Origin: Marthasterias glacialis
Taxonomy: Eukaryota; Echinodermata; Asteroidea; Forcipulatida; Asteriidae
NCBI GenBank assembly: GCA_911728455.2
Contig: OU452226.1
Coordinates: 25,575,128 to 25,639,127, forward strand
Direction of reading: 5' to 3'
DNA length: 64,000 nt
Shown here: positions 31,250 to 43,413 of the stretch, one piece after another
How the letters are laid out: each line of letters opens with the position of its first letter
Numbering within the stretch: position 1 is the stretch's first letter
Translations under genes and position numbers: made by a program
Notes under the pieces: generated by a model
What the model saw: the letters and a program-made list of their open reading frames with translations, nothing else
Database searches by the model: none
Told to the model about the DNA's origin: nothing

Positions 31250-31919
31250 CAAGGTGACGGTGAAAATGTTGATTGTCTTCCTATACATTCCATTTACAAT
31301 TCTGGAAGAAGCTTGGAAATTTATTCGTTTTTTAAATGCAGCAATTCTTATGAAGATTTATGTCATTATAAGATATATGCTTAAATTTGAGAAAAAAATA
31401 ATTAATAAATAAATAGATAAATAAATAAATAAATACAAAATCAATCAATCAATCAAAACCTTATCGTCATTAGCCACTGCTGTACCTTAGTCTTCAAGGT
31501 TTAATACACCCCGTCAATATTTCTCATGTCAACATTTTCTGGTGATATTTACCCTCATTTTGAAATAAGGTTGTAAGTGTAGTGGACTTTTCTAACATCT
31601 GTCAAAATTATTGAAACTTAATGTGAACACTATCAAGTTATTCTGAAGTTAAATGGTTTAACCATGAATCGGCATGAATTATAATTGAAGTGTTTTAACA
31701 TAATGCCCAAAAGATTGCTTGAGGATGTCTTAGTAAAATAAAGTATGTCTGTTATATGAAAAAGGAAACAACTTGAAGTTTCAGAGCAATATTAATGTTA
31801 AAACATTATAATGAAGTGCATGAAATTAAAACCATAAATGGAGACAGCGGTCAGTACAATTTTATCAAAATAAGTAGTTCTTAATTTTATTGTACCCAAA
31901 GTGTAAAATGTAGACTTAA

Positions 31920-32089
31920 GGCTGGTTTATATTCAGTCGCGTGATGGTCGCACGGTGGTAAAATTGACGCACGATACAGTTGATAGTTGACGCCCATGCC
32001 TTAGCAACCTTAAACTGCAATGAAAAGGCTGATCATGCAGCGATCACAGCGTCCGGCGAATATCATCGCGTGATCACCTATAAACAGCC
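31920..32089. mobile_element. 170-bp MITE flanked by TTAA
   Basis: TTAA at 31916-31919 and 32090-32093. Ends ggctggtttata and tataaacagcc are inverted, with gcgtga inner blocks. Consistent with a piggyBac-type non-autonomous element. Confidence 0.75.
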
Positions 32090-33429
32090 TTAAGGGTAAT
32101 TGGTCTACAGAGTCTAATTTCAGAAACTCGCTAAGCAGGAAAGTAATGCTACACAAGCTATCCTAAGCTGGAGTCCACAGCAACAAGTCACAATCAATAA
32201 ACATCGATTGCTATTTTAGTGACCAGATTCTGCAAAGCGTAAGTTGTTTAAATCAAGCTTTTTGTTTTAATCAACAAAATGAAAGAGTTCTCAGATTGTG
32301 AAGACTCTGCGTTCATGCTGTCTATAAAAAACAAGGAACATAAAATTTAATCACACATTTTCATGTGTTACATATTCCAATACTTTATCTTCTTCAAACT
32401 TTATACAATTCATGACTTTAATTTTTCTGTCTGTGGCTAGGACATAATTGTTAGGGTGGTTGGCATAGAATTGCTTAGTGTTTGTGTGTGTTTTTTTTCT
32501 TTTCTATTATTTTTTTTATTATTTTAAAGATAAATTTGCGATCCTTAATTGGAGGTCTTTGGGTAACCAATCAAATGTTTGGATTAACTCTCTGAGGAAT
32601 AGCAAGATTTCTATGAAGTCAGCCGAAAATTGCTTGAGAAGTGCATTTGTAAAATCAAAAAGAAAAAATGTATCTTCATTTATAGTAAGGAAAACTCAGG
32701 TTTATATTAAATAAAAAGTGTGTGAAAACAAAAATCATATTTTGTCTAATTTTGTATTATTTTAATTGAAGCAATCGTGCGTATTCTCAGTGAAGTGTTG
32801 GCTTATTCCTTGGAGAATTAAACTAAATTTGAGTTAGTGTCCCAAGGCCACTTTCCATAGAGCTGCTCAATATACCAAATTTGCTTAGCATATACCAAGT
32901 TGCTTAGCATATACAAATTTGCTAAGCATAGTAGAAATATTATGCATATTATGTTCACAGGTCATCCCAAAGTCCATGTGATTCTATATTTTTGTGTGGC
33001 CGATTCATTTATTTTGTGCTTGGATAATACATGTTGGTTAGCAATATTTTCTGCTTGCTGCTCTACATGAAGAGACGTGTGTTTTCTGGTACCTTTTACA
33101 GTGTTCAACTATTTCATGAAAGTGAACTGTGTTGGCAGTAACTTCAAGTTACCCCTAGGGACCTCCCAGACAGAACAGTTCTTAGATAACAGATGGGGGC
33201 TGCTCTGGCTAAATAAGACGACATAAATAAATAAATAAGTGTGTGTAAATGCAGGTACTGTGAATTGGTAATGGGTACAATAACTCTCAATCGGACAGTT
33301 TACAAAATGCTGGTGTACCCCAAAATATTGGTGTCGTTTCTTACAAGAGCTTTTCATGTTGCAGAAAAGAACTTTTACAATATTTTCCCTTCATTTGTTT
33401 AAGTGACCAAAAAAATGACTCTAACTTTT

Positions 33430-33490
33430 TAGCCTTTGAGAAAGACTCTGCTGGGGTCGAAACGTGAGGCCATTAAAAAAAATTGCAAAA
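33430..33490 (+). repeat. Transposon-end motif, single copy
   Basis: agcctttgagaaagactctg then ctggggtcgaaacgtgaggcc. The same motif occurs at 35353-35400 (minus), 35898-35950 (plus) and both ways at 38555-38650. Confidence 0.6.
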
Positions 33491-34257
33491 AAAATGACTC
33501 AAAACATAAAGTTGTTAAAATCTATTTGCGATATTGTGGTACAACTAATGGTATGTCAATTTCGAGGTACGTGGAGAGGCATTCAAATAGACAAGACAAC
33601 ATGTCCATGATTACTGAATTACTTAAGGGAATAAATGAGAACATTGGGAAGGAAGCTCTGGGTTTGCATCAACACCACTGCCCATCTGACCAACCTCTTG
33701 AAACTTTTCAAAGGCTATTTCCATTATATATTCAGATAGCGTTTAAAATGTCCATACAAAAACACAGTAGGCCTATGTGGTTTTTTATTTAAATACCATT
33801 TTCTTCAATATGGAGGAAAATATTGCTTCCTTTTGAAAGAATTCTGAAATAACTAGTAAACAACAGTACATGTAGAAATTATCTTCAGTGTTTTCTGCTT
33901 ATAAGAGAAGGGAGGCCCAGCATGAGTGAAATGTTTGAAATAATAGAAACTTTATTACATTTGTTATAAATGGTGGATCAATCTGCTGGTGGAATATTCA
34001 TGAATTAATCTTTTAATTATTCACATTACAAAGGACAGGGAAATTATATGACGTATAGATTGCAGGATATTGTTAATGAATTCTACAAATGGAAAGATTA
34101 TTATTTTATCTTCCCTTTATAATGAAGCCTCTAGTTAAGTTTTATTGTTGTCTTGGGTTGTTATTCAAATGAATATTCACAGACATGAAGTAAACACAGA
34201 CCTTCATGTTAAAGTTATTTTGTTTTTCCTGCTACCAAACCAATGTCACCCAACTAA

Positions 34258-34386
34258 GGCCGTGTCCAAATCAAACGACTTCGGCTACGGCTATGGCCGT
34301 TGGCTGCAACGACAACATTGAAGAATAGGAATCCTTGACGTTCCGGCCGTAGCCACTGCCGAAGCCATTCATTTGGACACGGCTTA
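34258..34386. mobile_element. MITE with gtgtccaaat TIRs and cttcggct modules
   Basis: Left aaggccgtgtccaaatca pairs with right atttggacacggctt. The right flank is TTAA-like and the left ctaa, so a decayed TTAA site is possible. The inner gacttcggctacggct resembles the element at 54480. Confidence 0.65.
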
Positions 34387-35344
34387 AGAATTGAATGGGA
34401 AAAATAGTCTGGCTCCTTTTTAATACAATAAGAATCACTATAGATTATTGTTAAGGAATACAAGGACCGTAACAAAAATAAAGCTCTTTTTTTCTGTCAT
34501 TCAGCCAATCATAGTTTAATGGAAAGGAAATAAAATTCTTGCTTTGTTGTAAACCCTGTTGTCATTTTCTTCTGTTTGTTTATGGTTTTGTAGGAGTTAG
34601 AACTTTTTTTTTTAAATTGCAACACGGCTGAGTATATAAATTATATCTCATCTCACTTATGATATTGTGTTACATCAATGGTCAAAGTACGTAGGGGTTG
34701 ATAAGGCATGAAATTGGGACTGGATAGTAGGGCAAGAGTTAAAGGTGTGATATTATAATTATTGATATTTGAATTACTCATTCCAATCCTCTAGTTTCGA
34801 CATCAATCATCAAGTTGGTGAAATACTTCATAAAACTGAATGATCAAGCCAAAATGTCAAATAACACCTCATTTTATTGTCAGGTGTTTTAATTACTTTC
34901 ATATGTTGTTATTGTGATTTAGGATTTCTAAAGCCAAAACAAGAACTGAGCTCTGAATTTTCTTATACCTGGTAATATTTCAAACAGAAAATTTCTCAGA
35001 TCAACTAAAGATTTGCTTATATCTCTTTTAGCCGTTTATGTTGCATATATTTTCTGGAGACTTATCAATTGAAAGGTAGGCCTATAATGAAAGATTGTCT
35101 CTCAGTGACCTATCAACACCAGAATGTCTTCTGACTCTTTCTATTCATTTATAAACAATCAAACAAACAAACCTTATTATATGAACATTTGTAACCCCAA
35201 GGATGTCTTTCATGTTGAACTAAGCTTTGTTTAATGGTGGAGTTCCAAAGGAAGAATAGTTTTGTGTTTTCGGGTTTTTTTTTTATGAAACAAATTTTTA
35301 CTGTTGCTGTTTCCAACCAAAAGGACCTGTTGTATAAATGCAAA

Positions 35345-35960
35345 ACAAATTGCTAATGACCTCACGTTTTGACCCCAGTAGAGTCTTTCTCAAAGGCTAA
35401 ATGACAACACAACACACATACATTCAAGTATACTGGAGCATCAAAAGCAGACAAGTGGAAGATGAGTGAAAAGAGAGAGGCAGGGAGCATTCAGAAGATG
35501 CCAGGGATGAACAATGGAGAGGGAGACAAAGGGGGGGGGGCGGTGTGGAGGGAAGAGGCTGGTTTAACCACAAGAGGTTGGAAACAAAAAGTAATTAATC
35601 ACGATTAACTACTTTTTGTCTTTGCCTTCTCCTTTTTCAACAGGTGTTCCCCCTTTTTAAATCTGTCTCGTTCACTAATTAATTATTTCCCCCCCTTTTC
35701 CCACCTTTGATTTTGTCTTGTGTATTGCCAATCTCCTATGGTTAAACCAGCTTCTTCCCTCAACCCCCACCCCTTTGTCTCCCTCTTCATTGTTCATCCC
35801 TTGCATCTTCTGACTGCTTTCATGCTTCCCTCTTTTCACTTCTTTTTACTTGACTGCTTCTGTTACTCCAGTATACTTGTATGTGGGTGGTGTTAGGTCA
35901 TTTAGCCTTTGAGAAAGACTCTGCTAGGGTCCAAACGTGAGGCCATTAACAATTTTTTGC
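35345..35960. mobile_element. Long inverted repeat (foldback) of about 615 bp
   Basis: The left arm (35345-35600) and right arm (35700-35960) align as reverse complements almost throughout: outer cctcacgtttt-ggtc-agagtctttctcaaaggc, then cttgtaagtatactgga-type, gatgaacaatg and aagctggtttaacca blocks. The centre has a g-run against a c-run and a small palindrome at 35595-35625. No ORF. Confidence 0.85.
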
Positions 35961-36779
35961 ATTTGTTTTTTTACCAGTGCTTCTTCATATCTTACATTCC
36001 ATTCATCATCATACCACCTAATGATGCATGATAACCCAGATCCTTATAGTCACAAAAGATTGGACAAAGTCTGCAGTTTTGACATCATGAACAATATTTT
36101 GCCTCAACTTTTTGTTAAAGTCATCAAGACCAAAAATCAAATCAGAAAAATAAACTTCATAGGGTTTAGTTAAAAACATGATAAATGCATGAATGAATAT
36201 GTTCGCGGATGAACCAACTCAATATTTCACAACTGTTTTTGCAAGGTAACTTGGTCAGAGTAGTAATTTAGTTTTGACAACTTCGTACCCATCACCCCCC
36301 CCCCACCCCAACACACACACACCCCTTGTTATTTATCATATCTATGTACATCAAGCACAATACATTTGGTTCATGACCTATTCATGACCTATGTATCTTA
36401 TCTCTTAGTTGTTGCTCAAAGTATGTGCATGCTTTTATATTCCATTGAATACAGAATCAAAGGTTCAAAGGTTTAAATAAAAAACTAAGGCCACGTCGGT
36501 AAAAATTCTTTTCAAACCTGGAATTTAATTCTGTGGTGGGGAAGACCACTTCACTTCTCTAAGTACCAGTTTTGCCACAGATTCAAAGATTGAGCCACGT
36601 CAGTTAAAAATCATTTCAAAGGTCGCCAGGTTTAGAGGAAAAGTTGGTACGGAAAACTTAGATCAGAGGCCTCATATATGGTGTCACAGTGTTGGTTATT
36701 ATTGATGTTGGATTTATCAAAAGTAAACGTAATTTCAAATCCTGATGATCCTGGACCTGACGTACACCAAGAAATTGGT

Positions 36780-37275
36780 TATTATTGTTAGGGATAGTTA
36801 CTTGAGGTTAGGGATGGTTACTTGAGGTGATTACTTGAGATTGGGGATGGTTACTTAAGGTGGTTAGGGATGATTACTTGAGGTTAGGAATGGTTACTTG
36901 AGGTGGTTGGAGAAGATTACTTGAGGCTGGAGATGGTTACTTGAGGTGGTTGGGGATGATTACTTGAGGTGGTTGGAGATGGTTACTTGAGGTGGTTGGA
37001 GATGGTTACTTGAGGTTTGGGATGGTTACTTGAGGTGGTTGGAGATGATTACTTGAGGTGGTTAGGGATGATTACTTGAGGTTAGGGATGGTTACTTGAG
37101 GTGGTTGGAGATGGTTACTTGAGGTTTGGGATGGTTACTTGAGGTGGTTGGAGATGGTTACTTGAGGTTTGGGATGGTTACTTGAGGTGGTTAGGGATGA
37201 TTAATTGGGGTGTTTGGAGATGGTTACTTTAGGTCGGGGATGGTTACTTGAGGCGGTTGGGGATGGTTACTTAAA
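36780..37275. repeat. 20-24-bp minisatellite
   Basis: Unit ggttggagatggttacttga plus ggtg, alternating with a shorter unit (gtttgggatggttacttgag). About 22 units, with insertions and substitutions. Confidence 0.9.
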
Positions 37276-38554
37276 GCTCTACTTAGACTTGCAGTCTTTT
37301 ATTCATGAGGAATAATGAAACATTTGAATGTAATTAAAAATACCTTAATGATGCATAAATACCTCCTGCAAATTATTTTAGAGTTTTGTAGTTTGCTCTG
37401 AAGAGGTAAAAATTGAAAAGATTTATGCAACAAGAGTGTTTGATAAACATATGGACCTGACTGATAAATTTTGTACATCACACATGGATCATTGCACTGC
37501 GTCAACGAGACTCATTACAGGGGATTATTGCGAAAGGGAAAAATGTGCACAAAAGAGAACCACACCATAAGAAACATTCTGTATTGCACAACAAAGCATT
37601 TATTGAATAAAAATAACCCTATTTGTACAGATGATTTGACCATACACAATTGCATTAATAAAAACCTGCATATTTGGAATCCATATGTTTATATGGTACA
37701 GAGGCACAATAAAAATACACTGGCAATCAAATTAATCGTAAAAGATGTACACATCAAAGCAAAATGTATAGAATATAATTATTCTAGTACTGTCATAATA
37801 AAACAATAATGAGAAATCAAACATTTTGGAAATAAACAGTACTTAAGAAAATGCAAATGTTTTTAAAGGTGGATGCTAAGGTTGAAACAACATTTTTTCT
37901 TTAAAGGAATGAAATATCATCAGGCATAAGTATTTATCGCACTATGACTGACAGATTACCTGAATACACAATGACATTTAAAGGTTGATATTGATTTTAT
38001 AATATAGAAACCAGGACATTTTCACCTCAAGCCTCAATTTGCTTACAATTTTTTTCAATAGGAGAAAAACAAGATGGCTGTCAAAGAAAACCAAATTTCT
38101 GTTTCGTTTCGTTTTTTCCCCCAGACATTTGTACTGGGGAAATGCCGTCAACAAAATCAACAATTTTTGGCAGGTCTAGTCGTACGTTGATCATTATACA
38201 GAAATAAATTGTCTCTAAAAAGTACAAAATCTGAATTTGTTCTATATAGCAAGTGGTCATATTTCCGTTTGGGTTAAAAGGTGTTTTCCATACTCTCAAG
38301 AAACTGGTTCCATGAAACAGTATTTTGTTCACTCTTTGTGGGGTGTAATTTTCCAGTAATTTTACAAAGGGTAACATCACCCCAAAGAAGCAAGTTACAA
38401 ATGTTGTTAACAGGTTGATTTTATGATATTCAGGATAATTTGTACCTGTACGAATTTAACCCAATTAAGCTTAAGATTAACATTTTAAAATATTGTCTGC
38501 TTATCAATATAAAAAAAAACTCCTCCAGATTGAATGAAATAATAGCAAAACATT

Positions 38555-38650
38555 GTTAATGGCCTCATATTTCAACCCCAGCAGAGTCTTTCTAAAAGCC
38601 TTTGAGAAAGACTCTGCTAGGGTCAAAACATGAGGCCATCAACAATTTTT
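38555..38650. repeat. Short hairpin of the same transposon ends
   Basis: The minus-oriented motif ending tctttctaaaagcc is followed at once by the plus-oriented cctttgagaaagactctgct copy. Two ends lie head to head with no interior. Confidence 0.75.
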
Positions 38651-41034
38651 TTTGCATTTATACAACAGAACCGTCCTAGTGGTTGGTAAGCAGTTTGCAA
38701 CAGCTTTCAACCAAAAAGTTTTTTATATAAAATAATAGTGAACCTTGGATTTAATACTGCATTTAAATAGATATTTGAAAGCTTGTCACAGCTCCCCCAT
38801 CTTCTCCCTCCCTCCAACTGCATTACCACACACAACCGTAAATACCACATTATTAAATCTTACTCAACTACATGTGTATTTGTAAAATGCGACCTGTTAT
38901 CCTAATATACAAATTATGTTGTAATTTTAAAATGCAACTTGGTTATTCGACCGAACCATGAACCGTTTAACTTATAACGAATTCAAAAGGAATGTTGAAT
39001 ACTTGAGTCGTTTGTGAATTAAAAGTGACTTAAAATCAGACATAAATGAAATAAATCATCCAACCATAGTTAGAAAATAGTGACTATGAAATAACGTAAA
39101 GTAATAATTTCACACCACTAAGGCACACCATTTTGTTAACACACACACTTGTAATCCTCTCCGCAGTTATAATATATTTAGAAGAACATTAGCTGGAAAA
39201 CTCATCCATAACTTCCATATGGACATTAAAAATAATGAGGGGAAAAATAAAATAAAAAATAAAAAATAATCTATTTTGAAGAACATTAGCCTGCAAACTC
39301 ATCCATCACTTCCATATGGAAATAAAAAATAATTGAAAAAAAAAAAAATAAAACAAAAAGTAATAAATAATAAATAAATAAATAATTGAATAAATAAATA
39401 AGTTTGTAACAAATAAACAAAAAACATACACGAACAAATTTAAAACAAAATACACAAAATAAATAGTAATGACAAAATTAAAAACAATTATTAACAGTAC
39501 TAGTTCATGTACACATCGATTAAAATGCACAGCACACCAATTTTAAGAATCAGTTTGGACGAATTAGTTTGTGATCATCGGCAAGGGTCCAAATGCTTTA
39601 CTTGGAACATTAGAACAAAATCTCCAGTACTGGAGTTTAAAAAGAGACTCTACCTTCTGCCACTGTGGCCGTAGAGCATTCATAAGACTAGATCTATACC
39701 AATCAAAAGCTGTATCAAGTTTGCTTATGTAATGGATTTTAAAATATAACAGGTGGAGGTTCTCAAACAAAAGAACCACATCATGTAGATTATTATGATA
39801 TGGTTACATGTTACATCGTTAAGTAGTTTGTTCATAACTGGCAGTCTTGATCCTTCATGTTAAACTAACTATGGCCAATTATTTTGACCACTGGTTTACC
39901 AGTGGGATTTACCAATACGACCAGTACTACATATAACTTTCATACGCAAATACACCACCTTTTGCAAGTAAAACTTTACCTTAGAAATTCAAACAAAATG
40001 ACAGTAATGTGACTCAATATGGAAAATGGCACAATTCTAAAATGATATTATACAATCTATCAAATAAATAGCAATTTTCAAATTAACAAAAATGATATGT
40101 AACAGTTTGTTTGATGAGTAATACAAAACATTCTTCTCTATAAAAACTTTAAATCATTCAAAAATATACACACACCATCAATTAAAAACTGATAAAAAAA
40201 TCATTCTTTACATGTAAACCAAGTACTGTCTTTGTCGCAAGCAAAAATGGACCTTTAAATTCTCAAAATAATTTTTGGTTTTATAGAACATACACACAGC
40301 CTGATTCCACATCAATTAAAATATTGCACACACTGCATAAAATCATAAAATATCAACTTTTGGTTGAATTGCAAACACTACCTTAAATCAGGAAATACAT
40401 GAGTTGCATTCACTCGGCATAAAATCAACGGGACAAATTTTCTCCTACTTTCACTTGAATAATTTGATGCAATGGCAACCGTTTCCGATGACCTCCTTTG
40501 ACTCAACGAATTGAAGTCAAGATGCTGAAGGATCCTTTCACTCTTCAGCCAGATTGCCGACTTACGCTACGTTAACCAATAATCTATTATTGATAAAGCT
40601 TAAAAATTGTAAAATGTTGAGTATATTCCTATGATAACGACATTCAGCTGGGCTCCTTGTCCAATACACACGTTATAATTATATTGTAAGTTTGATGACC
40701 TACACCACTGAACACACGCTTTAGTATTATTATCTAAGTTCTATTACTTTACTACTGAACATTAACTGACAAGAACTTTTATTTACTTACAGAATTGTAC
40801 TTTGGAATTCCTAATTCCACGTCATTATTAAAACTTCAGAAATGTTTTAAATATTTCAAGTTGTGCAACAATCATCAGAGAACAATACATATTAACGGTA
40901 AACAAAATGACATCGCTTCATAAATTAAAACTTATTTCAACATATACAGTTTAAACTGATAAAATGGAAATCTGGTTTGAACTTTTATTTCAATAAATGT
41001 GTGTTCATAGGCAGCGCCATGAAATTGTTATTTT

Positions 41035-41462
41035 TTAGAAGTATGTATTTAGAGATCTAGATACCCTATTATCAACGAACCATTTTACCGTCCCAGCTTC
41101 TTGATACATCATCGTTCCAATCATCACACCAACGATGCCCCCGAGACTAAGCCACGATATCTCATTCTGAAAGACCACTAAGGATACAATGACATCCAGT
41201 ACAATGCTAACATTTCCCAGGACCTGTAGAGCAATTGGAGAAGTGTAGAATGTGACCATGAAATTCATGATGTTGTAGCCAACGGCACAGAAGCAGCTTA
41301 AGAGGACGAGCCCAAGTAGGCGAGCCTTGGCCCAGAGGGTGGGCTCCGAGATGGCAGTAGGTTCTAAGATAGCAGTCGCTACAAGAAGCATGATAAAGCT
41401 TGGAATGGACATGTGATAGAGAAGACGGATTGAGTCTATCCTCTGCTCCTTCAATAAAACAC
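41035..41462 (-). CDS. SLC35E4: SLC35E4-like exon 2 (helices 7-10, stop)
   Basis: 428 nt. The acceptor reads cctccag on the coding strand. The first residues VLLKEQRIDSIRLLYH continue the family motif begun in exon 1. It ends VKWFVDNRVSRSLNTYF and a stop. Confidence 0.85.
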
Positions 41463-42678
41463 CTGGAGGAATAAGATTCAGAAGGAGAGGTTAATCTTCA
41501 TGGCAGTGTCTTAGTTCAAGTACAATAAGAAAGATTCTTGGTATCTTACAAAAACCCAACTGTTTCACATCAATTATATTCTGAAATGTCCACTTTTTTT
41601 TAAATTACACTCTTGTCGTCACACTCTAAATCTCTAGTCACTTCGTCAAGCAGCTCAAACAGTTCAGTTAATGCCTTTTTTCATTGTTGATTTGTATTAT
41701 ATTTCTTCGGTGTAAATTTCTTTATATTTAGTTTCTGAATGAATTTGAAATATTCTTACATTGTACTAATAGTTTTACTGCTTTTTTGTCTTGTTGATTG
41801 TGAGCCGGAATCCATGGGAGATCAGTGAGGTTTTTCTCACCCAGGATGAAGAAGAAATAAATAAAATAAATGGGAGATGACCCTATTTACAGGAATTCAA
41901 AGGCGATGATAGTTTTTGAACTTTTATAATTTTGCTAGAGAGGGTGAGATGAATTGACACAAAACATGTTGAGCTTGCTTTACAAACTAACGTTCACTCT
42001 AAAGTACTAATAAGTACAAAGAATTCAAAGTTGCTTCATTATTTTCAACACTGCTAACATGAGAGATCAGAATGTGTTCTTGACTAAGATTCAAAATTGT
42101 GGTTGAGTATAACAGACGCTTAATAACACACCTTGTAATAAACTTTTGAGCGCTCTTAATATCGTAGCAGTTATTGCTGCAATGAATCCAAAGACGCTAA
42201 AGTTGACTTCTCCTGTTATACAAAACATACTACCAAAGCACAATGGCACCATAGACATAAGGACATAGGAGTCGACAGGACGATGGAAAAACACCCTGGA
42301 TAACCCAACAGTCACCAGAGGAGTTAGCGCAAACACCATCTTCAAGAAAGAGATATAGAGATGTTGAAGAGCTATATTTCCAAAAGCAATCGCAAGGGTG
42401 AACACTACACTCAGGATGAGGATTTTTAGAGTTGATTTGGGTGGCATCCGTAGTCGGTCGTTGCCTTCACCGAACGCAGCTCCCAGTGGTGTGTAGCGGA
42501 TTGCGACAGAACCGAACAGACAAGAAGAGAGCATATGCAGCGTGGTAAGGAACAGTGGGTAACTGAAGTGTTCCTCACAGAACACCCACTTGTTGATGTT
42601 ACTGAGTCCGATGCTCATGATGAGCCAGCCAGTTATAGCGAAGTAAGTCATTGTTTGAATATGCAGATTATAAAACAT
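41035..42678 (-). CDS. SLC35E4: SLC35E4-like membrane transporter (two exons)
   Basis: Multi-pass transporter of the TPT/SLC35 part of the drug/metabolite transporter superfamily, expected in the Golgi or ER membrane; the substrate is unknown. Exons on the minus strand: 42678-42132 and 41462-41035, joined phase 1, giving 324 aa. About ten hydrophobic segments are visible. Motifs: SIGLSNINKWVF in helix 1, LTTLHML in helix 2, TPLVTVGLSRVFFHR in helix 4, PLCFGSMFCITGE in helix 5, LKSLLQGVLLKEQRIDS across the splice, LLYHMSIPSF, and VLGNVSIVLDVIVSLVVF near the end. From memory, human SLC35E4 (350 aa) shares the NKWIF, LSALHML, PLCLGA, LAGE, ALLQEERLDA and HVLGNLTVV signatures. The ATG at 42678 is the first of the open stretch, but the frame stays open for nine codons back to possible AG acceptors near 42709, so an upstream exon is possible. 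Another SLC35E paralogue cannot be excluded. Confidence 0.78.
41463..42131. other. Intron of the SLC35E4-like gene
   Basis: The only notable stretch is 41800-41875 (gtgagccggaatccatggga and aagaagaaataaataaaata), which looks like a retroposon tail. The rest shows nothing. Confidence 0.6.
42132..42678 (-). CDS. SLC35E4: SLC35E4-like exon 1 (helices 1-6)
   Basis: 547 nt ending CTTGTAATAA-complement then a gtgtgt donor, phase 1. It carries the first six predicted helices and the NINKW motif. The start codon is the weakest part of the model. Confidence 0.8.
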
Positions 42679-43210
42679 CCGGAGCTCAGATGTTTTGGTT
42701 TCCTCAGTAGACTGCTATTCTCTAATCTTCCTGTTGATGACACTTGTTGATGGTGAAATGTTTAACTCAGCATCCAAGTACAATTGTTGGTTCTCAAGCA
42801 CTGAATGACTGACCCTGTTTAAGGACAAAAAATACATAAATAAATAAAATGATAGCTGTTGTGCATTAGACAATTTCATTTGATAAATTAGAACCAAGCG
42901 TCCTCTAAAGTTTAATTACCAGCCCCTTACTACCCCTTACCCCACGAGCTCCATCCCCACCACCACCCTTCAGTAAAATGCATAAAGTCAATGCACAACT
43001 TCAAAAAGCAAAAAAAAGAGAAGAAAAAAAAAACCCACACAAAACAAGATTATAAATTCAATTTATGCAATAATAAGTCAATTAATTTCATCAAAGATAT
43101 AGAATAATATTTTGGGTTTTGGTGTGTGTATCAAAGAACTACTGTACTGATAAATTGAAACTCGGTGACAGTGCTTTTCCTCATCTCAGCTCATAAGCTA
43201 TCCCTATTTC

Positions 43211-43337
43211 TAGACCCAGTAACTGGGGCGCTGTACTCCTTTTTTGAGATTTTTGACATTATCTGTCGTACTAGCTAGTACGACCGATAATGTCAAAATC
43301 TTAAAAAAGGAGTACAGCCCCCCAGTTACTGGGTCTA
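43211..43337. mobile_element. 127-bp near-perfect palindrome
   Basis: Arms tagacccagtaactggggcg and ccccccagttactgggtcta, then ctgtactcct/aggagtacag and gacattatc/gataatgtc toward a tagctagta centre. Probably a MITE; no flanking TSD confirmed. Confidence 0.8.
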
Positions 43338-43380
43338 CCCTATTTCATATTTGTACCTAGTTCACAGGCCTGATACTTCA

Positions 43381-43413
43381 CGGAAGCAACGGAGGCAATT
43401 GCCTCCGTTGCCC
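43381..43413. repeat. Short perfect-core palindrome
   Basis: gcaacggaggcaattgcctc then cgttgc: a 26-bp inverted repeat centred on caattg. Confidence 0.6.

Larger units (their letters stand above)
27241..41034. other. SFSWAP 3' UTR and convergent intergenic spacer
   Basis: SFSWAP (plus) and the SLC35E4-like gene (minus) converge on this 13.8-kb stretch. It includes both 3' UTRs, whose ends I cannot place. Separately listed: two minisatellites, several MITEs and long inverted repeats. The AT-rich stretches 29000-30000, 32100-33400, 34400-35340 and 38700-41034 show no supported gene; open frames there are short and of random composition. Confidence 0.7.

Noticed and set aside
33436-33792. 118-codon plus-strand frame
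   Set aside because: It starts inside a transposon-end motif, composition is random, and there is no recognised domain or splice partner.
37471-37809. 112-codon plus-strand frame rich in His/Asn/Ile/Lys
   Set aside because: AT-rich intergenic sequence with random-like composition and no exon signals; not supported as a gene.
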